DNA of 64,000 nt, taken from NCBI GenBank assembly GCA_035253585.1, contig DATFBY010000110.1, forward strand, positions 1-64,000, read 5' to 3'. Source of the DNA: DATFBY01 sp035253585 (lineage in GTDB: Bacteria; Gemmatimonadota; Gemmatimonadetes; Gemmatimonadales; Gemmatimonadaceae). A program made the position numbers and the translations under genes. The notes below the pieces were generated by a model that searched no databases, had not been told where the DNA came from, and saw nothing but the letters and a program-made list of their open reading frames with translations. Below are positions 45,128 to 54,103 of the stretch, piece by piece (position 1 is the stretch's first letter; each line of letters begins with the position of its first letter).

Positions 45128-45591
45128 GAGTCCTCCTGAGATGTTATGGCGCAGCCTTGCACCAAGGCCACGGGATCGAGCACGGCCACCAGCAGGCCGT
45201 GATGCCTGACGAGTCCGACGAGGATAGGCTCGGTCACGCCCCGGACCGGCGCGGGGCGGATGTCGCTGGGCTCGAGCTCCAAGACATCTTCCACGTCGTC
45301 GACGGCGAAGCCGACCAGCCGCGCGCCCGACCGCACGACGAGCGTGACGGCGTCGCGTGCGCATTCCAGACCGAGTACGCGCTGCGGCGAATACACGGGA
45401 AGGAGTTGCCCCCGCCAGTCGACCACACCGAGCAGATGGTGCTCGCGAGTGGGCACCCCATGAAGCTCCGGGAGCTCTACCGCCTCTTCGACAGTGGCCA
45501 AGTCGAGAGCGAACAGCTCGTCCGCCACACGGAACATGAGCAGCGACACGGCCGACCTGTCGACCACTTCGAGCTGTGTCGGCGCGCTCAT
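45124..45591 (-). CDS. CheW-like coupling protein (2)
   Basis: 155 residues, a single CheW domain: LLMFRVADELFALDLATVEEAVEL, HLLGVVDWRGQLLPVYSPQRVLG, ARLVGFAVDDVEDVLEL, LVRHHGLLVAVLDPVALV. It is more divergent than its neighbour, with little sequence identity between the two. Overlaps cheB by ATGA. Confidence 0.9.
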   Translation of the reverse strand: MSAPTQLEVVDRSAVSLLMFRVADELFALDLATVEEAVELPELHGVPTREHHLLGVVDWRGQLLPVYSPQRVLGLECARDAVTLVVRSGARLVGFAVDDVEDVLELEPSDIRPAPVRGVTEPILVGLVRHHGLLVAVLDPVALVQGCAITSQEDS

Positions 45592-46706
45592 GAGGACTCC
45601 CTCTCGCGAATCGCCGCGACCGCGCGCGCGGCAGCCACCGCGACCTCGTGCAGGGGCACGACTTTGTCGACGCCGCCCTCCAGGACCGCCGCCTGTGGCA
45701 TACCGTAGATGATCGAGGAGTCGCGGTCCTGCGCGATCCCGATTCCACCGCGATCGTGCAGCGTACGGAGACCGGCGGCGCCGTCGCGCCCCATCCCCGT
45801 GAGAATGACCCCGACGGCCGACCTGCCGAAGACGCGCGCGACCGCACGCAACGTCGGATCGGCGGCCGGACGGACACCCCACAGGGGAGGCGCGTCGTCG
45901 AGCGCTATCGCCGGTGTTCCACTCTCGACGCGCAATCCGAGATGCCATCCACCCGGCGCGATGTAAACATGGTTCGCGCGCAGCGGTTCACCGTCTCGCG
46001 CCTCGGTCACACGCAGCTGACTCTGCGCATCCAACCGCTCGGCGAGGCTCTTCGTGAAGCCGGCCGGCATGTGTTGGATGACGAGAACGGCCGCGCCAAG
46101 ATCCGCCGGCAGCTCCGGGATCACGTCCGCAAGCGCGCGTGGCCCGCCGGTCGACGCCGCGATCACCACCGCCCGCTTTGCCGCGGTCTCCACCGGCTGC
46201 GAGATGCGCGGCATCGGCGCGGCGGGCGTCGGAATGCGAGTTGTCGGTTTGAGCAGCGGCCCGATGTCCCGCGGCTCGACGCTCACCGCCGCGCGCAACG
46301 CGTCGAGAAGCGCCTCCCGAATGACAGGGAGATCGAGGCTGATGGGACCCGATGGCTTCCGCACGAACTCGAGCGCACCAAGCTCGAGCGCGCGAAGGGC
46401 GGCGTCGTCCCCGTTCAGCGCCGCCGCCGCGCTGAGCATGATCACCGGCCGCGGCATCTCGCGCATGATTCTGCCTAACGCTTCGATGCCGTCCAGCTGC
46501 GGCATCTCGATGTCGAGCGTCACCACGTCGGGATCGAGCGCTCGGCACTTCTTGAGCGCATCGAGTCCGTTACGCGCCGTACCGATGACGCGAAACTCCC
46601 CGGATGTCTCCACCAGCTCGACGACGAGCTTTCGCATGAACGCGCTGTCGTCCACCACCAGGACGGTGGGCGTGACGGGCGAGAGACGCGGATTAGAGGA
46701 TGACAT
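45588..46706 (-). CDS. cheB: Protein-glutamate methylesterase CheB
   Basis: Removes methyl groups from chemoreceptors when phosphorylated. 372 residues: receiver (D65 in TLDIEMPQLDG), linker with Pro-rich segment, and methylesterase with catalytic Ser in IAASTGGPRAL, His in VIQHMPAGFT and Asp in ILTGMGRDGAAG. ATG at 46706 overlaps cheD. The substrate is implied to be a receptor methyl ester, yet no receptor is encoded in the window. Confidence 0.96.
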   Translation of the reverse strand: MSSSNPRLSPVTPTVLVVDDSAFMRKLVVELVETSGEFRVIGTARNGLDALKKCRALDPDVVTLDIEMPQLDGIEALGRIMREMPRPVIMLSAAAALNGDDAALRALELGALEFVRKPSGPISLDLPVIREALLDALRAAVSVEPRDIGPLLKPTTRIPTPAAPMPRISQPVETAAKRAVVIAASTGGPRALADVIPELPADLGAAVLVIQHMPAGFTKSLAERLDAQSQLRVTEARDGEPLRANHVYIAPGGWHLGLRVESGTPAIALDDAPPLWGVRPAADPTLRAVARVFGRSAVGVILTGMGRDGAAGLRTLHDRGGIGIAQDRDSSIIYGMPQAAVLEGGVDKVVPLHEVAVAAARAVAAIRERESS

Positions 46707-47202
46707 CGCCCTTGATCACGGATCGCACGAACAAACGCCCGTCGCTCAGGTGAAAGTAGATGCTGCGTCCGTAGTCGCCGCCGACATCCTGCGCCTGAAT
46801 CGGGATTCCCGCTTTCTCGAGCGAGTGCCGAGTCGCGGCGACGTTGCGTTCCCCGATCTGCGGCCCGCCCTTGTTGAGCAGGTTGGTGAACATGCTGGCA
46901 CCGCCGGCGATCTTTGCGACCACGTGGGCCGGGCGAGCGCCCAACGTGCGCATACGCTCGAGCAACAGCGGAATTGCCGTTGCGGGAAATTTCGCGCGAT
47001 TCGTGCGGTCCCGAGCCATCGTTTCGCTCGGCAACAACACGTGGGCCAAGCCGCCCACCCGCCTGTCCAGATCGAAAAGCGCGATCGCGACGCACGAGCC
47101 GACGCCGACGGTGGAGAGCACGGCCGGATCTGTCGCCACGGCGAAGTCGGCGACCCTCACGCGAATCTCGCTCGCGGGGCTGACGAAGCTCATGGCGGTC
47201 AT
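46693..47202 (-). CDS. cheD: Chemoreceptor glutamine deamidase CheD
   Basis: 169 residues. Catalytic Cys in STVGVGSCVAIALFD, His in VGGLAHVLLP, and conserved IAGGASMF and IGERNV. Deamidates receptor glutamines, and in systems with CheC also binds CheC to stimulate its phosphatase action; both partners are encoded here. ATG at 47202 overlaps the cheR stop (ATGA). Confidence 0.95.
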   Translation of the reverse strand: MTAMSFVSPASEIRVRVADFAVATDPAVLSTVGVGSCVAIALFDLDRRVGGLAHVLLPSETMARDRTNRAKFPATAIPLLLERMRTLGARPAHVVAKIAGGASMFTNLLNKGGPQIGERNVAATRHSLEKAGIPIQAQDVGGDYGRSIYFHLSDGRLFVRSVIKGDVIL

Positions 47203-48017
47203 TGTCGGCGAAAGATCCGCTCGCGGCTCTCGAGCGGCTGAAAGAGATTGCGTGCCTCGCCCAACAGCGTCTCTACCTTTCCCAGCACCAGCACTCCGCC
47301 AGGAGCCAAGGCATCGCGGAAGCGGCTGAACAGCGCCTCCTGACTGTCGCGGTCGAAGTAGATGATGACGTTGCGACAGGCGATCAGATGCAGCTCCTGC
47401 CCCGGCGGCGGCTCGTTCAACAAATCGCGGTGTTGGAAGCGCACCAGCTGGCGCACCTCGTCGTGCACGCGATACGGCGTTTTGCTGCTGAAGTACGCGC
47501 GTCGAATGTCCAACGGTGTATCGGCGAACGAAGGCTCTCCGTATTCCCCGCGCTCGGCGAGCTCCAAGCTCGCCTTGTCGATGTCGGTAGCGACGATCTT
47601 GACCCGCGACAGTCGGCGAAGCTCTCCTACGAGCGCGGCGTGTCGGTGAAGGAGGATGGCCAGAGAGTACGCTTCCTCGCCCGATGCACACCCCGCGCTC
47701 CAGATGCGAAGCTGCTCTTCGCGTCGTGCCCAGAGCGCCGGAACGACAATTCGCTCCAGCGCCGCAAACGATTCCCAGTTCCGGAAGAACTTCGTGACGT
47801 TGATCGTCAACGCGTCGAGCAGCAGCTCGTACTCCTGCACGTCCGCGTCGAGCAGGCACGCGTACTCTTCGTACGTGTGGACGTTGCGCGCTCGCATGCG
47901 CACCGCGATCCGGCGGCGGAGACACCGCTCCTTGTAGCTCGCGCATCCGAACCCGCGGTCGCGCGAGATTTTCGCCGTCAGCGCGGCGAACGCCCGGTCG
48001 ATCTGCGCGGCGGTCAT
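47199..48017 (-). CDS. cheR: Chemotaxis protein methyltransferase CheR
   Basis: 272 residues. N-terminal helical domain with RRIAVRMRARNVHTYEEY, then SAM-dependent methyltransferase with WSAGCASGEEAYSLAI, KIVATDIDKASLELAERGEY, and CRNVIIYFDRDSQEALFSRF. The N-terminal SYKERCLRRR form is typical of chemosensory CheR. ATG at 48017 overlaps the upstream DUF4388-TPR gene by ATGA. Confidence 0.96.
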   Translation of the reverse strand: MTAAQIDRAFAALTAKISRDRGFGCASYKERCLRRRIAVRMRARNVHTYEEYACLLDADVQEYELLLDALTINVTKFFRNWESFAALERIVVPALWARREEQLRIWSAGCASGEEAYSLAILLHRHAALVGELRRLSRVKIVATDIDKASLELAERGEYGEPSFADTPLDIRRAYFSSKTPYRVHDEVRQLVRFQHRDLLNEPPPGQELHLIACRNVIIYFDRDSQEALFSRFRDALAPGGVLVLGKVETLLGEARNLFQPLESRERIFRRQ

Positions 48018-49636
48018 GACGGCAGGTTGCGTACGAGCTCGAGGTTCGCACGGATGCGGTCGTTCCCGGGGTTGAGCTCCAACGCACGCTCCCAGCAGGC
48101 GACCGCCTGATCCCGGTCCTGCCACTTGTAGCGGATGTTGCCGAGCTTGAAGTACACGTCGTCGCCGAGCGACGGGTTCAGCTTCACTGCTCGCAGATAG
48201 GCTTCCATCGCCTCGTCGAGCTTCCCGCCGCGATAGTAGCAGTCGCCCATGTTCTTGTGCAGCTGCGGGAGCGAGCGGTCCTCCTGAAGACCGCGCTCTC
48301 CCGCGTGCACTGCTGCCTGGAGATCGCCACGGCGCTCGTGAATGACTGCCAGTGTGTTGAACAGGGGCGCCGAGTGCGAGTGCACGCCGATCCCCTCGTT
48401 GATCAGCGTGAGGGCGCGCTCGTGGTCCCCGCCTAACGCCGCGGCGAGTGACGCATAGTGGAACCAGGCGGCGGAGGGCGGACGCTTGCCCCACAGTGCA
48501 CGCGACGAGGACAGGATCGCGTTGGCGTGCTCGACGTCGCCGACCTTGAGCGACAGGATGCCTAACGAGAGCTGGACCCGCGGATCGTCTCCACCGCCGC
48601 GCTGCACCGCCTCCTCGTACGCCGCGCGCGCCTCGCCGTACCGCTGCGTACGCTCCAATGCGAAGCCAAGATTATGAAAGACGGCGGCGCGCGCTCCCTG
48701 CTGCGCGGCGGCTTGCTGGAACAGCCGCACGGCCTCTTCCCAATGGGCCGAGCGCATGGCGACGAGACCGAGGTAAAACCGCGCCTGGATGTCGTGCTCG
48801 CGCAGGTCGATCACGCGGCGGAACTCGCGCGTCGCTTCCTCGAACATCCCCGTCTTGTAGAACGCCATGCCGAGGTTGCGGTGCTCTTCGACCCGCGCCT
48901 CCTTCACGACGTCCTCTTGCGGGCGCGACTTGCCAACGCGATGGAGGAAGCCGGCGGTCACCAGACCGTAGATCGCCTTGCCCACCTCGAACTCGCCCAG
49001 GCCGGACGCATCGATGAGCTGGGTCACGTCACGGTCGCCGTCGATCAGTGGAACGAGCTGCTCCTGCTCCGGCGTGAGCTTGGCGTCGCTCGCCCCGAGG
49101 CGCGCGCGGTCGAGATCGAAGATGATGTCGAAGCTGGGCAGCTTCTTCTCGATGAGCCCCCACTCGTCCACCCGACGCGCTCCCTCCAGGAGCAGCGTCT
49201 CGGGGTTGATCGACACCAACAGGTCGCGCTCGTCAGGCATCATGTCGGCCTCGAACGAGAACGTTCCCTGCGTCCAGGTGAAGAGGTAATAGACCGCTTC
49301 CTCGATCTGCATCCGGATGTAGCGGTGCAGCTCCTCACGGGTGAGGATCTTCTTTTCCATCAGGATCTCGCCAATGCGCTTGTCGCGCTGGCGTGATTGC
49401 ACCTCGATGGCGAGGTCGAGCTCGCGGCCGGTGATCACCCCGTGCTTCACCAGCATGTCGCCCAAGCGATCGCGCCGATTCACGATCGACGCGTACGAGA
49501 TCCGGCCGCGGTCGAAGTACACATAGCCGAAGTTCGAGCGGTCGGTGACGCTCAGACATCCCGTCTTCTGCCCCATGGCCAACAGCTGGAGCACGTCGGG
49601 CAGACTGGCTTCGCGGAGACTGCCTTTGATTGCCAT
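48014..49636 (-). CDS. DUF4388 (PATAN-like) protein with C-terminal TPRs (1)
   Basis: 540 residues. N-terminal DUF4388 domain (about 1-90: IKGSLREASLPDVLQLLAMGQKTG, YVYFDRGRISYASIVN), a linker of FDxLF-like helices (EELHRYIRMQIEEAVYYLF), then about eight TPRs (about 270-540). PATAN-type domains are found in adaptor and signalling roles in surface-motility systems of several phyla. Paralogous to the 54096-55247 gene. Start ATG at 49636 overlaps the stop of the double-DnaA gene by one base. Confidence 0.85.
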   Translation of the reverse strand: MAIKGSLREASLPDVLQLLAMGQKTGCLSVTDRSNFGYVYFDRGRISYASIVNRRDRLGDMLVKHGVITGRELDLAIEVQSRQRDKRIGEILMEKKILTREELHRYIRMQIEEAVYYLFTWTQGTFSFEADMMPDERDLLVSINPETLLLEGARRVDEWGLIEKKLPSFDIIFDLDRARLGASDAKLTPEQEQLVPLIDGDRDVTQLIDASGLGEFEVGKAIYGLVTAGFLHRVGKSRPQEDVVKEARVEEHRNLGMAFYKTGMFEEATREFRRVIDLREHDIQARFYLGLVAMRSAHWEEAVRLFQQAAAQQGARAAVFHNLGFALERTQRYGEARAAYEEAVQRGGGDDPRVQLSLGILSLKVGDVEHANAILSSSRALWGKRPPSAAWFHYASLAAALGGDHERALTLINEGIGVHSHSAPLFNTLAVIHERRGDLQAAVHAGERGLQEDRSLPQLHKNMGDCYYRGGKLDEAMEAYLRAVKLNPSLGDDVYFKLGNIRYKWQDRDQAVACWERALELNPGNDRIRANLELVRNLPS

Positions 49637-51780
49637 TAGCGGAGATCCTCGATCGCGCGGCCGGCCACGTCCTGCCACTCCCAGAGGATTTTCTCGTCGG
49701 AGATGAAGAGCGGATCACCCTTGCGTGCCGCCACCAGACCTTCGGCCGCCGTGCTCGGCGTCACGCCTTCGATCTCGCGGCGGGCGAGGCCGAGCGTCAA
49801 AGGCCGCGATTGCTGCACAGCCACCGTGACCAGGCGCTGAACCATCGCCCGGATCGACGGCGCATCGAACGTCGACGTGTCCGCGAGATAGCTGACCAGT
49901 TGCGCGTCCGCGCGAACGCCGGCGGCGTCGAGATAACGTGCGTAAAGCTTCTCGCGCAGCATCCGATCCGCCGGTTGCAGCTCCACAACCAGTCCACCCT
50001 CGAAGCGCGACCGCAGCCGCTCGGCAAGATTGGTGAGCGCCTTGGGCTCGCGGTCGCTCGACAGAATGATCTGCTTTCCCTGATCGAAGACGGCGTTGAA
50101 GACGTGGAAGAGCTCTTCCTGCGTACGCTCCGTGCCGTCACACACCTGCACGTTGTCGAGCAGCAGCGCATCTACGCCGCGATACCGCGCGCGGAATCGC
50201 TCGATGGATCCCTGCTGGATCGCGGTGATCAAATCATTGGCAAACTCGCGGACGTCGATCACGGCGACGCGCGCGGCGCCCCCGCTCAACGACGCCAGCT
50301 CGTTGCCGATGGCGTGCAGCAGATGCGTCTTGCCGGTCCCGGCCGGCCCGTGCAAGAAGAGCGGGTTGTATCGCTTCCCCGGCTCCTCGATGACCGCGTC
50401 CGAGGCGTGCACCGCGAACTGATTGGCGGCGCTCACTTCGTACGTCGCACGCGTGAACTGCGGATCCGGCGCCGGCGGCGGCTCCAGTCCATTGATGAGG
50501 TTCTCGACAACCTCTCTCGCTTCATCGATGCGCTCGGGATCGAAGAAGAGCTCGCTCGACGCCGTGACCGGATCGACCTTCCGCGCCTCAGCGCCGAGCT
50601 CCTGGAGCTGATCGATCTTGCGTTGGAACCCGGCGAGCAGCTGATCGACACCGGGGTCACTCGGAAGCTCCAGTGCCCGCTCGAGCTCGGTGGTCTTGAA
50701 TCCAAGCTCCATCCAGAACGTGACCGCCTCGCCGATGCGCATCCGCCACGGCTCGATGTTTTGCGCGACGGCCGATGCCAGGTCGGAGACGAAGCTGTCG
50801 AACTCCTCCGTGATCGGGATGATCTCGATCTCATCGGTCTCGATCGCAAACTCGTTATGCCGAGCCGTCGTGACCGGCGGACTCGTCGGCGGCTTTGCCC
50901 CACCGTTGCCGTGTGCCGTGCCGGTCGGCGGCGGCGCACCGACGGTCGGCGGCGATGCCGGTACGCTCGGCGGCGTCCCGACAGGCATCGGTCCATGACC
51001 GACGATCGCGGCGGTAGCCGCGGACGCGGCACGCGCGATCGCGGGCAACGAGGCCGGCGTCGGCGTGTGACGGGCGCCGAGCACGGCGATCACCTGCTCG
51101 GCGCGAATCGGCTCGTCGGTGATTGCCTGATGCGCGATCATGCGATTCAGTGCGCCCTGCAATTCGCGCACGTTCGTGTATTCGAGCTTGGCCAGCGATT
51201 CGATCACGCCCTCGCCGAACGTCACGCCGCGCTCCTCGCACTTCTTCCGGAGAATGGCCACGCGCGTCTCGTAGTCAGGCAGCCCGATGTCGACGATGAG
51301 ACCGCCTGACAAGCGCGTGATCAAACGTTCGTCCAGATCGGCGATCTCGGCCGGAGGCCGATCGCTCGTGAGCACGATCTGCTTCCCGCTCCGCTGGAGC
51401 ACATTGAACAGCCGCATGAGCTCGTTCTGCGTCTCGCGGCGACCGGCGATGAACTGCACGTCGTCGAGGAGCAGCATGTCGACCGTGTAGTACCGCTCCT
51501 TGAACGTGTCCATGCGCCCGGCGGACACCGCTTCATGCAGGCCGTCCACGAACTCGTCGAGCGAGGTGAACATCACGTGCAGATCGTGCTGCTGCTGCTT
51601 GGCGAGGTTGCCGATCGCCAGCATGAGGTGCGTCTTCCCGAGCCCCGAGCTGCTGTACATGAAGAGCGGGTTGTACGCCGAGCCCGGCGACTGCGCCACC
51701 GCGCGCGCGGCCGCGACCGCCAAGCGATTGGCGGCACCCACCACGTAGTTCTCGAAGCGGAAGCGTGGATCGATGTTCAC
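49636..51780 (-). CDS. Tandem DnaA-type AAA+ protein lacking a DNA-binding domain
   Basis: 714 residues with two DnaA domain-III AAA+ modules. Module 1 (about 8-235): Walker A SSGLGKTH (44-51), Walker B LLLDD (103-107), sensor 1 LTSD, Arg in ERLITRL (R156) and sensor-II Arg in NVRELQGALNRM. A Pro-rich linker (about 238-305) and a helical region (about 325-435, IEPWRMRIGEAVTFWMELG) follow. Module 2 (about 440-690): Walker A GPAGTGKTH (478-486), degenerate Walker B LLLDN, sensor LSSD, R592. Neither DnaA domain IV (helix-turn-helix) nor domains I-II are present. Sits in the mglA-che operon. GTG start at 51780, one base after the mglA stop. Confidence 0.9.
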   Translation of the reverse strand: MNIDPRFRFENYVVGAANRLAVAAARAVAQSPGSAYNPLFMYSSSGLGKTHLMLAIGNLAKQQQHDLHVMFTSLDEFVDGLHEAVSAGRMDTFKERYYTVDMLLLDDVQFIAGRRETQNELMRLFNVLQRSGKQIVLTSDRPPAEIADLDERLITRLSGGLIVDIGLPDYETRVAILRKKCEERGVTFGEGVIESLAKLEYTNVRELQGALNRMIAHQAITDEPIRAEQVIAVLGARHTPTPASLPAIARAASAATAAIVGHGPMPVGTPPSVPASPPTVGAPPPTGTAHGNGGAKPPTSPPVTTARHNEFAIETDEIEIIPITEEFDSFVSDLASAVAQNIEPWRMRIGEAVTFWMELGFKTTELERALELPSDPGVDQLLAGFQRKIDQLQELGAEARKVDPVTASSELFFDPERIDEAREVVENLINGLEPPPAPDPQFTRATYEVSAANQFAVHASDAVIEEPGKRYNPLFLHGPAGTGKTHLLHAIGNELASLSGGAARVAVIDVREFANDLITAIQQGSIERFRARYRGVDALLLDNVQVCDGTERTQEELFHVFNAVFDQGKQIILSSDREPKALTNLAERLRSRFEGGLVVELQPADRMLREKLYARYLDAAGVRADAQLVSYLADTSTFDAPSIRAMVQRLVTVAVQQSRPLTLGLARREIEGVTPSTAAEGLVAARKGDPLFISDEKILWEWQDVAGRAIEDLR

Positions 51781-51781
51781 G

Positions 51782-52414
51782 TCAGCGCGCGCCTCCGACC
51801 GCCATGCTCCGTGCTCCTGGCGCGCTCTGCGCGCTCAGCTTTCGAAGTACCAGTTCCGAGATGCCGCGCAGCGTCTCGAACACGCCGCGCCCACGCAGCG
51901 CGTCGGCGGTGAACGAAGGCACCTCACGGAAATTCAATGCGTCCTCCAGCTCTCCGACGCTCAGCGTCAGCTCGCGCGGGAGATCCTGCTTGTTGTATTG
52001 GAGGACGATCGGCATCGTGCGCACGTCCACTCCCTGCTCCGCGAGATTCGCGTGGAGATCCTGCATGCTCTCGATGTTCTCCTCGAGCTGGCGCGATTGG
52101 CTGTCGGCCACGAATACCACGCCGTCGGCGCCTTGCAGCACGAGTCGACGCGTCGCCTGGTAGTAGACCTGCCCCGGGACCGTATACAACTGGAAGCGTG
52201 TGCTGAATCCCGATATCGACCCGAGATCGAGCGGGAGAAAATCGAAGAAGAGCGTGCGGTCCGTCTGGGTTGCCAGCGAGACCATCTTCCCTTTCCGGTC
52301 CTGCGGCACCTGCTCGTAAATGTAATGTAGGTTCGTCGTCTTCCCCGACCTCCCAGGGCCGTAGTAGACGATCTTACAGGTGATCTCGCGGGTCGCGTAG
52401 TTGACGAGAGACAC
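51782..52414 (-). CDS. mglA: MglA-family Ras-like small GTPase
   Basis: 210 residues, closely matching the Myxococcus MglA layout: VNYATREITCKIVYYGPG, G1 GPGRSGKTTN (19-28), switch segment TDRTLFFDFLPLDLG, G3 TVPGQVYY (78-85), FVADSQ and G4 NKQD (141-144). MglA-GTP marks the leading pole and sets direction in gliding or twitching cells. Start GTG at 52414, five bases after the MglB-like gene. Confidence 0.95.
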   Translation of the reverse strand: MSLVNYATREITCKIVYYGPGRSGKTTNLHYIYEQVPQDRKGKMVSLATQTDRTLFFDFLPLDLGSISGFSTRFQLYTVPGQVYYQATRRLVLQGADGVVFVADSQSRQLEENIESMQDLHANLAEQGVDVRTMPIVLQYNKQDLPRELTLSVGELEDALNFREVPSFTADALRGRGVFETLRGISELVLRKLSAQSAPGARSMAVGGAR

Positions 52415-52419
52415 TGGGC

Positions 52420-52950
52420 TCAGGCGGTTGGAGGCAGTAGCTCTTCGCTGACGCGTGACGACGGAACGGGCTCCGGTCCAAAGAGCGCCGCCAGACTTTG
52501 CTGCAGATCGTGCTCGAACTCGTCGCTCGCACCGAGAGACAGCTCTTCCGGCATCGTTGCGGGCGGCGGAGCGGCAGCCGCCAGCTGCCGCGCCAGCTCC
52601 CGAAAGTAGAACAGCACCAGTCCCGCCGAGCTTTCCGCACCGAACACGGTGAGGAACACCAGCGCGCCGCGCGGAGTGATCGTCTCCCCCAGAAAAAGCC
52701 GGCGATCGTTGTCGGCGTGAAAGAGCCGCGTGAACGGGCGACCATCCAGCTGCCGCCCCAGATGCGCCGCCGACGCGTGGATCGCCGACGCCAGCGCACA
52801 CGCCGACATCACGTCCACAGGGCTGGTGAAGCCGTACTGCGCCAGCACCTGGCCCGTCGGATGCAACAGCAGCGCGAAGGTGACTCGCGCCTCGTCCACG
52901 AACTGTCGAACGGGCGCTTCCACCCACGCCTCCGCCGCCGTCGTCCTCAC
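52420..52950 (-). CDS. mglB: MglB-like Roadblock/LC7 protein (candidate MglA GAP)
   Basis: 176 residues with a Roadblock/LC7 fold (about 25-120: FALLLHPTGQVLAQYGFTSP, IHASAAHLGRQLDGRPF, LFYFRELARQL) and an acidic C-terminal tail. In Myxococcus MglB is the GTPase-activating protein of MglA and is encoded next to it, as here. GTG at 52950 overlaps the preceding stop (GTGA). Naming rests on position and fold. Confidence 0.85.
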   Translation of the reverse strand: MRTTAAEAWVEAPVRQFVDEARVTFALLLHPTGQVLAQYGFTSPVDVMSACALASAIHASAAHLGRQLDGRPFTRLFHADNDRRLFLGETITPRGALVFLTVFGAESSAGLVLFYFRELARQLAAAAPPPATMPEELSLGASDEFEHDLQQSLAALFGPEPVPSSRVSEELLPPTA

Positions 52951-53294
52951 GAAAGCGTCTCCGCCGCACGCAGCATCGCCGCGCGCAGCAGCCCAATGTT
53001 CACACGCGCCTCGGCCACGGCGATGATCACCAGATCGTGGCGACCCGCCGCGCACACGTGTCCATCCGCTGCCTCCAACCGCAGGAAGCCGACGGAGCCG
53101 AGCCCGGCCGCCTGCGCCGAAAGCCGTGCTTTTCGGAAGAGCGACGCGGCCAATGCCGCGACGGCCTCGCCATGTACGCCGACCTGTAGCGTCGAGTCGA
53201 TGATCAGTCCGTCGCTCTCGCCGACGACCATGCATCCGAGCACGGCGCGCTGGCGGGTGAGCGGCGCGAGCAGATCGCGAAATAGCGTGGTCAT
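52947..53294 (-). CDS. Roadblock/LC7 protein (small)
   Basis: 115 residues, a bare Roadblock/LC7 domain: RDLLAPLTRQRAVLGCMVVGESDGLIIDS, EAVAALAASLFRKARLSAQAAG, LRLEAADGHVCAAGRHDLVIIAVAE. May dimerise with the neighbouring Roadblock proteins and modulate MglA. ATG at 53294 overlaps the upstream gene. Confidence 0.85.
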   Translation of the reverse strand: MTTLFRDLLAPLTRQRAVLGCMVVGESDGLIIDSTLQVGVHGEAVAALAASLFRKARLSAQAAGLGSVGFLRLEAADGHVCAAGRHDLVIIAVAEARVNIGLLRAAMLRAAETLS

Positions 53295-54103
53295 TGCGGC
53301 GCCTCCAGCCACTGACGCGCGCGCTCCACGCATCGATCGAGTGTCCGCCTGACGAGTCCGAGTGGAATCGTCTTGGCCGCGGCCACGAGCACGAGCGACT
53401 CGCCCGCGCCGGGAGCCATCGCGACAGTCGCAACCTCGGTCTCGAACACGACGCACGACCACGCCCCGAGCTCGAGGTGTTTCGTCGCGCGCTGCGCTTC
53501 TTCACGCACGCCGCAGAGCTCGGCGCCCACTTCCTGCGCCACATCGGCCTCGTCAGGCGACAGATATGCTCCCGCCGTGACCAGTCCACTGGCATCGATC
53601 AGCAGCGCGGTTTGCTCGCCATCGCCCAGAATGTCCGCGAAGAGATGCCGTGCTTCTTCGCCAGGCGACATCGCGCGCGCGCCGTCGGTAGCCGCCGAGC
53701 TGGTCAGCATCCGCCGCACCATGGCCAGCGCGGTGGCGATCGTCGGATCCTCGCCATCGTGCGACGCCGCGGCGGTCAAATAGCGCTCGGCGTCGGATAG
53801 CCGTCCCTGTTTGAAGCAAACGTAGCCGAGTCCCTTGTGCGCGCCGACGTGCGTGGGCGACAGCGTGATCACCATGTCCCATTCATCGAAGGCCCGATCG
53901 AGCTCTTGCTCGTCGACCCAGATGCGCGCGAGAAGGTCATGCGCTTCCGGATTGTGCGGGTGCCGCTCGAGTCCGCGCGTGGCGACGCGCAGAGCGAGAT
54001 CGAGCTCGCCGCGCTTTCGCAGCGCCTCGCCCAGGGCGAGGAAAGCCAGGCTGGCGGGATCGCGAGCCAGCTCGTCGCTCAGCCGGCTGATCTCGTCAGA
54101 CAT
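53291..54103 (-). CDS. TPR protein with C-terminal Roadblock/LC7 domain
   Basis: 270 residues: three or four TPRs (about 15-135, ALGEALRKRGELDLALRVATRGLERHPHNPEA) and a Roadblock/LC7 domain (about 150-265, LLIDASGLVTAGAYLSPDEADVAQEVGAEL). The TPR-Roadblock fusion links scaffold and GTPase regulator. Overlaps both neighbours by four to eight bases. Confidence 0.85.
   Translation of the reverse strand: MSDEISRLSDELARDPASLAFLALGEALRKRGELDLALRVATRGLERHPHNPEAHDLLARIWVDEQELDRAFDEWDMVITLSPTHVGAHKGLGYVCFKQGRLSDAERYLTAAASHDGEDPTIATALAMVRRMLTSSAATDGARAMSPGEEARHLFADILGDGEQTALLIDASGLVTAGAYLSPDEADVAQEVGAELCGVREEAQRATKHLELGAWSCVVFETEVATVAMAPGAGESLVLVAAAKTIPLGLVRRTLDRCVERARQWLEAPQ

Noticed and set aside
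44651..45877. A 408-residue reading frame covering CheW
   Set aside because: Only the last 158 residues match CheW; the rest is an out-of-frame reading of the next two genes.
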